From positions 22,326 to 31,229 of the forward strand of contig DBCB01000255.1 in NCBI GenBank assembly GCA_002303765.1: 8,904 bases of DNA, given 5' to 3'. This document shows positions 1 through 6,339 of this stretch, piece after piece. Origin of the DNA: Planctomycetaceae bacterium UBA969 (GTDB taxonomy: Bacteria; Planctomycetota; Planctomycetia; Gemmatales; Gemmataceae). The notes below the pieces were generated by a model, which saw nothing but the letters and a program-made list of their open reading frames with translations, did not search any database and was not told the DNA's origin. The position numbers were made by a program, and so were the translations under genes. Position 1 is the first letter of the stretch, and each line of letters starts with the position of its first letter.

Positions 1-30
1 CCTAGCATCATCGAGGATGGAAGTGCACCA

Positions 31-546
31 TTGAAGTTGGATACTAATCAATCCAATAGTGAGCGGTTATTGGCAACCTTTAATCAAATAAGGGACGAAC
101 TAACCAGTACCCTTTGGTTTATTCTTGGGAATAAAGACGATGCCCAAGATATCGCCCAAGATGCGTTCCTACGGTGTTGGAAAAAACAAGATTCCCTGCC
201 TGATGTGCTAAATCTAAAAGCGTGGATTTTTAAAGTGGCAATCAATGCCGCCAAGGATCTGCGTAAAAGTGCATGGAAGCGAAAAACACGAACAATGCCC
301 GAAGAGGATGTCATGATGTATAAAAGTGCTGTTTCCCCATTGGAATCGCTCCAAGAAAACGAAATGGTCGCGCAGTTGCGCACCGCTCTAATGGATCTTC
401 GCCCCGAAGAAAAAGAAGTTTTTCTGCTCAGGCAAAATGCTGAAATGACGTATGAGCAAATTGCTGAAACTGCAAACCGGCCCGTAGGCACTATCAAAAC
501 GCAGATGCGATCTGCGCTGCAAAAACTAAAGGTGGCCCTTTCCTGA
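31..546 (+). CDS. ECF-family RNA polymerase sigma factor (sigma-70 regions 2 and 4)
   Basis: This protein should direct RNA polymerase to a small set of promoters and be held inactive by the membrane protein encoded next. Seen: about 171 residues with the two-domain ECF layout. Region 2 (about residues 16-84) contains DDAQDIAQDAFLRCWKK, the usual polymerase-binding and -10-reading helices. Region 4 (about 116-168) contains LRPEEKEVFLLR and the helix-turn-helix YEQIAETANRPVGTIKTQMR for the -35 element. There is no region 1 or 3 and no C-terminal extension. The start is uncertain. TTG at 31 has a modest purine-rich GAGGATGG upstream (13-20), but the frame is open to the window's left edge with no stop, so the true start may lie outside. 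ATG at 17 is out of frame and stops at once. The stop (544-546) is 50 bases before the anti-sigma gene, which implies co-transcription. Family is confident; the ECF subgroup is not assigned. Confidence 0.93.
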   Translation: MKLDTNQSNSERLLATFNQIRDELTSTLWFILGNKDDAQDIAQDAFLRCWKKQDSLPDVLNLKAWIFKVAINAAKDLRKSAWKRKTRTMPEEDVMMYKSAVSPLESLQENEMVAQLRTALMDLRPEEKEVFLLRQNAEMTYEQIAETANRPVGTIKTQMRSALQKLKVALS

Positions 547-583
547 TTTTTAATTCTTATTAGCGGTCAACAAATTATTTGCC

Positions 584-587
584 GGAG
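584..587 (+). promoter_or_regulatory. Ribosome binding site that fixes the start of the A2M gene
   Basis: GGAG lies 9 bases before ATG 597. A TTG at 579 is in the same frame and would add six residues, but it lies upstream of this site and has no purine-rich sequence of its own in the AT-rich stretch before it. ATG 597 is therefore the preferred start, which makes the protein 1830 residues and puts the zinc-finger domain right at its N terminus. Confidence 0.7.
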
Positions 588-596
588 ATTTCTAAA

Positions 597-3500
597 ATGT
601 GGAACTGTAGTAATACTGAAGATAAACTGTTCGAATACCTTTATGGCTTGCTGGATGATCAAGATCAATCCTTGCTATCTTCCCATTGCGCAGAGTGCGC
701 AGTATGTGGTGAAAAATTAAAGAAAGCTTTGTCGCAAAAAGAGATTCTGGTGAAAGCTTCTAAGGCCCAGTTCCCCGAAGTTAAATTTACTCTACCTAAA
801 GATGTTGCGAAAGAATTACAGCAGGCAAAAATACTGCAGTATGGAGCATCTGCGGTCCCCGGTATGCAGAATGCCCGGATCTGGATGTGGGCGGTTGCTT
901 CGGTGCTTACGCTTGGTATTGGCATTCCCGCAGGCATTGGTACCTATGATTTCATAGGCAATTCCACGGTTGTCGAGCATCATCAGCAATATGCCGCCAG
1001 AGTTCAATCTAACTTTAATGTAAAAGCCAAAGCTGTAGTGCAATTACAAAACGAAGGTATGGCTAAGGCAAATCAAGCCATTGAAGAAGTTCAAAAAAAG
1101 CAACTTAAAGTATTGGTAACAGGGCCTGCGACCTTGCAGCCTGGGGCACCCAACAGCTATCAGATTCTTACGCAGGATAATTTGAGCAGGCCAGTCGAGG
1201 CTCGGGTTGAAGCTTTCGTTGAAGATAAAGCAAATCCAGGAACCAGATTTCCTGTAGCATCCCAGCTTACTAGGCAGGGGCAATTACAGATTGTTGTACC
1301 CCCAGATTTGCCATTGCGGGCAGGGAGTAATCCCACGCTTATCGTTTCGGCAAAAAGGGAATCAGGCGCACAGATTGAAATAAAGGAGGGCCTACAGCTT
1401 GCATCGGCTGTTTATGTGGCGCATCTTTCAACAGACAAACCGATGTATCAGCCTGGCGAAACCGTTTATTTTCGTGCCTTGGTGTTAGAGCGCTTCAGCT
1501 TAAGGCCGCCCTACGAAGATTTTGCGCTCAACTTTGTTTTAACGACACCTACGCAGGAACAAAAGGTTGTTGGGCAGGGGAGCGGGAGCATTTCACGCCC
1601 AGATAAACCAGCAGAGTTAATCAAAGGCCCTGATGGTAAACCTTTGAAGGGAGTTGGTTCAGGTGCATTCTTGATTGATCCGACTGCGCCTGGTGGTGAA
1701 TATATCCTTACGGTCAAGGATCAGTCAGGCCGGTTCCCTGATCAGGTTCGTAAATTCATTGTTAACAGATATCAAAAATCAAATATTAATAAAGAACTTG
1801 ATTTTAATCGTAGGTCTTACGGGCCAGGCGATGAAGTTATTGCCAACTGTAAGGCTACTTCCTCTGATGGCAAACCTTTGTCGGGTAAGCAAGTGCTTGC
1901 TTCTATTAACTTGGATGGCGTGCAAATAGGGGTGGATGGTAACCCCAATACTAATCAGGTTCGTTTCCAAACAGACTCATCCGGAAGAGTTGCATTGAAG
2001 TTTAAGTTGCCTGCAGTTATTCAAAAAGGTCAGGCTAGTATTTCTGTGGTGTTTGATGATGGTGGTAATACCGAAACCTTGGTGAAGCCTGTGCCTGTTA
2101 TTGTTAACAAACTGGACATGGAGTTTTTCCCTGAGGGTGGCGACTTGATTCAAGGGATTAAAAGCAGAATCTATTTTCAGGCTAGAACACCTTTGGGCAA
2201 GCCAGCAGATGTGGTTGCCTCTGTTTTTGAAAACGGGGTTGAGATTTTGAATCAGGTAAAAACCCTGACCGATGAAAAAGAGCCAGGTATCAATCAGGGT
2301 TTGGGAAAGTTTGAGCTAACCCCGAAAAAAGATGCAAGTTATGAAGTTAAAATCACCAGTCCTAGTGGTATGGCGGGTAGCTTCAAGTTGCCTGCTATTA
2401 AAGATGCAGGAACCGTTTTGCGTGTGGTCGATAACATTGTAAAGCCCGGTCAACCCCTTAAGGTTGAAGTGAATTCAACCATTAAATCCCGTCTGATGGT
2501 GGGCGTGTATTGCAGGGGGCGGTTGTTGGAATCCATCTATTTGGATCAAGGCAAGACTTCTGCTGATATTAATCTTTCTGATCCGATTGGTGGAGTTTGC
2601 AGGGTGACTGTTTTTGAAGAACGCCTTGCGGTTCCCGGCACTAGAACGCTTATCCCCGTTGCAGAAAGGCTCTTTTTTAGAACCCCTGCGGAATCACTCA
2701 GAATTAAGTTGATTCCTGATCAAGGCAGTTATGTCCCAGGCCAGAAGGTAAAACTAAAAATCGAGACCTCTGATGAATTTAGCAAATTAGCTTCTTCGAT
2801 AATCATGCTTGGGGTTGTGGATCGTAGTGTGCTAACCATGGCGGACGAGAAAACCGCACGTACCATGCCCACCCATTTTCTTCTCACCACTGAAATTCGC
2901 AAATCGCAGGATCTTGAATACACGGACGTTTTACTTGGCGAGCATCCAAGGGCAACCGAGGCCTTAGATTTGTTGCTTGGTTCGCAGGGTTGGCGCCGCT
3001 TTGCTGAGCAAGATCCTTCGAAATTTCGACAAATGCACAAAGAGGAAGCGGATAATTTACTTGTTACCATTGGGCAGTCTTCCACCCAATCTAAAGACCT
3101 TGCAATGGAGCCCGTGGACAAGATTTTTGTCGAGTATCAGAAAAAAATAAACGATGCACAGGCTGAAGCTGATAAAGCACTTCAAGCCAAGAACGCAGCA
3201 GAGCCTTCCCCTGCGGTGTTGCTTGCGATCAGCAAATTAAATGCTTGGAATAGCTTCTTTGAAAACTTGAGGGAAAACCTTTTTAAAATGGTTGGCGCTT
3301 TGATCCTTTTGCTTGCTGCTGGCCTTGGGATTAATGGCTTGATTTATAATAGAAAGGGCAGGATTGCAATAGGGCTTGGTTTTAGTTTGATGGGCCTTGC
3401 ATTGATGCTTTCCCCTTTGAGTATGATTAAAGATGCTACGCAATTTGCAATGCAAAACGGGCCACCCCCAGCTATGGATGCAGGTGCCGTGCCTGTTGCT

Positions 3501-6089
3501 GCAATGATGATGGACCTTCCTCAGATGGATGCAGCTAAAGAGATGGCTGCCATGCCTTTGCCCTTAGCAATGAAGGCCGATAATCTTGCGGGCGGTTTAA
3601 ATGTGCAAAATCAAGCGCCTGGCGTTGCTGCGAATTTCGGCGCTAAGCCTGGAATGATGGCTGCGAAAAATCGTAATTTGAATGAGGATCAAAAAGGCTT
3701 TAACCTCAACCGATTAGAGGAAGTGCGCGGTGTTCAGAATCAAGATCGGCGCAACATTAATCAGGAACAGCAACGGGCGCCCCAAGCTGGTATGTTGATG
3801 GAGAAGGCGCTGCAGGAAGACAAGCAAAACGGGTTTGCAAGGCCAGCAGGTGCTGCGGCGGCAGCCCCAATGCGACAATTACGCGCGCAAGTGCTGATAT
3901 CACCCATGGTGGTGCGTGAATTTGCCCATGAAAGAACGCAAGGCGAAAGGCCCGAGCTTCGCACTGATTTCTCTGAAACCCTTTGCTGGAAGCCTTTCAT
4001 CATCACTGTTGATGGTAAAGCAGAAGCTGTTTTCGACTTAAGTGATTCCGTTACAAGTTTTACAGCAACTGCTTTTGCCCATACCTTGGATGGCAGACTT
4101 GGATCTGCAAAAATCATTTTGGAATCTCGCCTTCCACTTGTGTTGCAGCCCAAGATTCCTTTGGAAATCTCTGCAGGTGATGAAGTGATCATTCCTCTTG
4201 CAATTACAAGTAATTCTTCTGAGAAGAGAACTGCAAGCATTAACCTCGAACGATTTGAAGGGTTCAAGCTTTTGCAGGGGCAGGAAAACTTGACTCTTGA
4301 ACTCCAGCCCAATCAAACTCTGCGAAAGCTTTATAAATTCAAGCCAGAGATTGTGGATGGCGATATCAACCTTGGGTTTAATGGCAAAGTGCAGGGGTTT
4401 GCTCAAGATGCCATCAGGCAGACCATCAAGGTTTCGTCTTCTGGGTTTCCTGTAGCGGATGCTTATTCGGATACTCTTGAAGGCACGATGGTTTCAAAAA
4501 TCAAATTGCCCGAATCGATTATCCCTGGAACTTTGAAGGTAAGTGCAAGGGTTTATCCATCCGTGCTTGCGGATCTTCAGAAGGGTTTGGAGGGTATGCT
4601 AACGGAGCCGCATGGTTGTTTTGAACAAACCTCGACCACCAATTATCCGAACCTTCTGGTGTTGGATTATTTGCGAGAGAGCAATCAGAATAATCCTGAG
4701 ATTGAAAAACGAGCTTTGGCTCTTCTTGAAAATGGGTATGCAAAACTCACTGCGTTTGAATGCATGAATGCGCAAAATAAGAAACAGGGATACGAATGGT
4801 TTGGTGGTACTGCGCCTGCCCATGAAGCGTTGACCGCTTATGGATTGTTGCAGTTCCGTGACATGAGCAGGGTGATAAATGTGGATCAGAACATGGTCAA
4901 GCGCACGCAGGATTACATCATGGGGCAGCGGGATGGGAATGGCGGATTCAAGCGCAATGCGCGGGCGTTGGATTCTTTCGGCAGAGCTCCTGATGATATT
5001 ACCAACGCTTATATTGTTTGGTCTTTGACCGAGAGTGGTAAAAGCGATGATGTTTCCAAAGAGCTTTCTTCCCTTAAAGAGAAAGCGGAGAAGTCCAACG
5101 ATCCGTATTTCCTTGCCTTGGTAGCCAACGCACTTCTAAACCGAGATAATCGTGCCACTGCAATAGTTCTGCTTAAAAAGGTGGTTGCAGTGCAGAAGGA
5201 AGATGGGCATTTGGTTGCTGAAAAAACAAGTATCACCGGGTCTGGTGGCGTAAGTTTGGAAGTTGAAACTACAGCGCTGGCAATATTAGCTCTATTAAAA
5301 GCCAACGAACCACAGTTTAATCTTCCTGTTCGTAAAGCAATTACTTGGGTTGGTAAGCAAAGAAATGGAAGCGGCGCTTTTGGTTCAACACAATCAACCA
5401 TTTTAGCGTTGAAGGCTCTTATCGCTTTCACAAAGGCCAACAAGAAGACTGCAGAGGCGGGTGAAGTCCGCTTTTTCTTGGGAAGTGAAGAAATGTCAAA
5501 GGTTGTTTTTGCTGCGGGTGCAACCGAGGTGATGGAGCTTAAGCTTCCTAATCTTGAAAAGAATTTTAAGCCGGGTGAGAATGCTCTTCGATTAGAAGTT
5601 ACGGGTAAAAATATTTTCCCCGCAACTATAAGTTGGGCTTACAACACCCTTAAGCCCGTTGGCGAAGCGAAGCTGCCTATTGGTATTGAAACCCGGCTGA
5701 GTTCTGAAAAAGCCAACGAAGGGGATACTTTACAACTAAAGCTTAAGGTCAGAAATAATGAAAAGAAGGGGCAGGGGATGGCGGTAGCAGTTGTTGGATT
5801 GCCTGCGGGGTTATCGTTGCCTGAGGATTTTAAACAATTAAAGCAGATGTGTTTGGTTCCGGAGGATGGCTCGAGATCTTCACTCAGTGCGTTTGAAGTT
5901 TTAGGTAGAGAGTTAGTTCTATATTGGCGAGATTTGGCCCCCGAGCAGAATATCGAATTGAATCTCGATTTGATTTCTAGAGTGCCTGGAATTTATAGCG
6001 GGCAGGCTTCTCGTGCATACCTCTATTATAATCCGGAGCTTAAGCATTGGGTGGAACCATTGAGGGTGGCAATAACTCCGAAGGACTAA
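597..6089 (+). CDS. Membrane-anchored zinc-finger anti-sigma factor fused to an alpha-2-macroglobulin with thioester domain
   Basis: Seen, in order (1830 residues): ZAS-type zinc finger with C4, H30, C34, C37; membrane helix 95-116; charged helical stretch about 125-170; macroglobulin domains about 171-700, with the MG2 signature YQPGETVYFR at 284-293; bait-region domain from about 702 (VDRSVLTM at 741); helical segment 837-897; membrane hairpin 899-917 and 923-941; Met/Ala/Gln/Asn-rich linker 950-1098; A2M domain from about 1124 (DFSETLCW); thioester CFEQ at 1341-1344; helical thioester domain to about 1600; receptor-binding-like domain 1697-1830. Known: A2Ms trap proteases after bait cleavage exposes the Cys-Gln thioester. 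ZAS domains bind ECF sigma factors. Inferred: the zinc finger is cytoplasmic and holds the upstream sigma factor while the A2M faces the periplasm as sensor or trap. It has no signal peptide or lipobox, unlike lipoprotein A2Ms such as E. coli YfhM, and no penicillin-binding protein 1C gene is adjacent. Confidence 0.92.
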   Translation: MWNCSNTEDKLFEYLYGLLDDQDQSLLSSHCAECAVCGEKLKKALSQKEILVKASKAQFPEVKFTLPKDVAKELQQAKILQYGASAVPGMQNARIWMWAVASVLTLGIGIPAGIGTYDFIGNSTVVEHHQQYAARVQSNFNVKAKAVVQLQNEGMAKANQAIEEVQKKQLKVLVTGPATLQPGAPNSYQILTQDNLSRPVEARVEAFVEDKANPGTRFPVASQLTRQGQLQIVVPPDLPLRAGSNPTLIVSAKRESGAQIEIKEGLQLASAVYVAHLSTDKPMYQPGETVYFRALVLERFSLRPPYEDFALNFVLTTPTQEQKVVGQGSGSISRPDKPAELIKGPDGKPLKGVGSGAFLIDPTAPGGEYILTVKDQSGRFPDQVRKFIVNRYQKSNINKELDFNRRSYGPGDEVIANCKATSSDGKPLSGKQVLASINLDGVQIGVDGNPNTNQVRFQTDSSGRVALKFKLPAVIQKGQASISVVFDDGGNTETLVKPVPVIVNKLDMEFFPEGGDLIQGIKSRIYFQARTPLGKPADVVASVFENGVEILNQVKTLTDEKEPGINQGLGKFELTPKKDASYEVKITSPSGMAGSFKLPAIKDAGTVLRVVDNIVKPGQPLKVEVNSTIKSRLMVGVYCRGRLLESIYLDQGKTSADINLSDPIGGVCRVTVFEERLAVPGTRTLIPVAERLFFRTPAESLRIKLIPDQGSYVPGQKVKLKIETSDEFSKLASSIIMLGVVDRSVLTMADEKTARTMPTHFLLTTEIRKSQDLEYTDVLLGEHPRATEALDLLLGSQGWRRFAEQDPSKFRQMHKEEADNLLVTIGQSSTQSKDLAMEPVDKIFVEYQKKINDAQAEADKALQAKNAAEPSPAVLLAISKLNAWNSFFENLRENLFKMVGALILLLAAGLGINGLIYNRKGRIAIGLGFSLMGLALMLSPLSMIKDATQFAMQNGPPPAMDAGAVPVAAMMMDLPQMDAAKEMAAMPLPLAMKADNLAGGLNVQNQAPGVAANFGAKPGMMAAKNRNLNEDQKGFNLNRLEEVRGVQNQDRRNINQEQQRAPQAGMLMEKALQEDKQNGFARPAGAAAAAPMRQLRAQVLISPMVVREFAHERTQGERPELRTDFSETLCWKPFIITVDGKAEAVFDLSDSVTSFTATAFAHTLDGRLGSAKIILESRLPLVLQPKIPLEISAGDEVIIPLAITSNSSEKRTASINLERFEGFKLLQGQENLTLELQPNQTLRKLYKFKPEIVDGDINLGFNGKVQGFAQDAIRQTIKVSSSGFPVADAYSDTLEGTMVSKIKLPESIIPGTLKVSARVYPSVLADLQKGLEGMLTEPHGCFEQTSTTNYPNLLVLDYLRESNQNNPEIEKRALALLENGYAKLTAFECMNAQNKKQGYEWFGGTAPAHEALTAYGLLQFRDMSRVINVDQNMVKRTQDYIMGQRDGNGGFKRNARALDSFGRAPDDITNAYIVWSLTESGKSDDVSKELSSLKEKAEKSNDPYFLALVANALLNRDNRATAIVLLKKVVAVQKEDGHLVAEKTSITGSGGVSLEVETTALAILALLKANEPQFNLPVRKAITWVGKQRNGSGAFGSTQSTILALKALIAFTKANKKTAEAGEVRFFLGSEEMSKVVFAAGATEVMELKLPNLEKNFKPGENALRLEVTGKNIFPATISWAYNTLKPVGEAKLPIGIETRLSSEKANEGDTLQLKLKVRNNEKKGQGMAVAVVGLPAGLSLPEDFKQLKQMCLVPEDGSRSSLSAFEVLGRELVLYWRDLAPEQNIELNLDLISRVPGIYSGQASRAYLYYNPELKHWVEPLRVAITPKD

Positions 6090-6157
6090 ATGAAGTGCTT
6101 GCAGAAGTATTTCTAATGTAAAATGTTGCAATTCTGTGAATAATTATTGTAAGTTTT

Positions 6158-6213
6158 AGGGTGCATTCTTCGATGAAGTCATTTCTTCTTCGAATCCTGC
6201 ACTCTTTCTTTTT
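6158..6213 (+). terminator. Factor-independent terminator after the A2M gene
   Basis: It starts 68 bases after the A2M stop codon. An outer stem pairs 6158-6165 with 6198-6205 (8 pairs, one G-T). After a 3x3 internal loop, an inner stem pairs 6169-6178 with 6185-6194 (10 positions, one T-T mismatch) around a 6-base loop. The T-rich tract TTTCTTTTT (6205-6213) follows directly. The opposite strand has no comparable T-tract, so it should act on + strand transcripts only. This separates the sigma/A2M operon from ppdK. Confidence 0.75.
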
Positions 6214-6240
6214 GACTTACCCAAGTTAACTTCGTAAAAA
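6212..6240 (+). promoter_or_regulatory. Possible sigma-70-type promoter for ppdK
   Basis: TTGACT (6212-6217) matches the -35 consensus at 5 of 6 bases. With a 17-base spacer it is followed by TAAAAA (6235-6240), a 4 of 6 match to the -10 element. The -35 overlaps the last bases of the preceding terminator, which would start a new unit just where the old one ends. A start near 6247 would give a leader of about 90 bases. Other weak -10-like sequences lie downstream (TATAGC at 6247, TATTAA at 6253), so the exact site is uncertain. Confidence 0.35.
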
Positions 6241-6254
6241 ATGAGCTATAGCTA

Positions 6255-6297
6255 TTAAAAGGGATAGTACCTTTTAGGGACTGAGTTGGACTCGGTT
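6255..6297 (+). promoter_or_regulatory. Tandem hairpins in the leader of ppdK
   Basis: Two adjacent stem-loops can be drawn. In the first, AAAAGG (6257-6262) pairs with CCTTTT (6270-6275) around a 7-base loop, extended outward by a T-A and a T-G pair. In the second, CTGAGT (6281-6286) pairs with ACTCGG (6290-6295) around the loop TGG, extended by an A-T and a G-T pair. A short direct repeat, GCTAAA at 6305 and 6312, follows before the ribosome binding site. Neither hairpin has a T-tract, so neither looks like a terminator. They do not match a riboswitch class I recognise. Their function, if any, is unknown. Confidence 0.35.
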
Positions 6298-6324
6298 GGT
6301 AAGAGCTAAACGCTAAAGAAACAT

Positions 6325-6329
6325 AGGGG
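6325..6329 (+). promoter_or_regulatory. Ribosome binding site of ppdK
   Basis: AGGGG ends 10 bases before ATG 6340 and decides the start. A nearer ATG at 6332 lies in another frame and reaches a stop after three codons. Confidence 0.65.
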
Positions 6330-6339
6330 TTATGATATT

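Noticed and set aside
84..497. Minus-strand open frame of 137 codons opposite the sigma factor gene
   Set aside because: It is antisense to clear sigma region 2 and 4 coding sequence, with no homology recognised and no independent start signal.
3288..3890. Possible gene fusion boundary or assembly join within the A2M gene at the hydrophobic and low-complexity stretch
   Set aside because: The reading frame is continuous. The bait-region domain comes before it and the A2M domain after it, in the normal order for one A2M protein, so an insertion within one gene is the simpler reading.
3761..4312. Minus-strand open frame of 183 codons opposite the A2M gene
   Set aside because: It is antisense to the low-complexity and A2M-domain part of the large protein. 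Its composition follows from the + strand codons and it shows no recognisable domain.
6290..6330. A tRNA-like D-arm: GGTTGGTAAGAGC preceded by ACTC, resembling the start of a tRNA gene
   Set aside because: Only three D-stem pairs form. There is no anticodon arm, no T-arm of the GGTTCRA type and no acceptor match downstream before the ppdK start, so this is not a tRNA.
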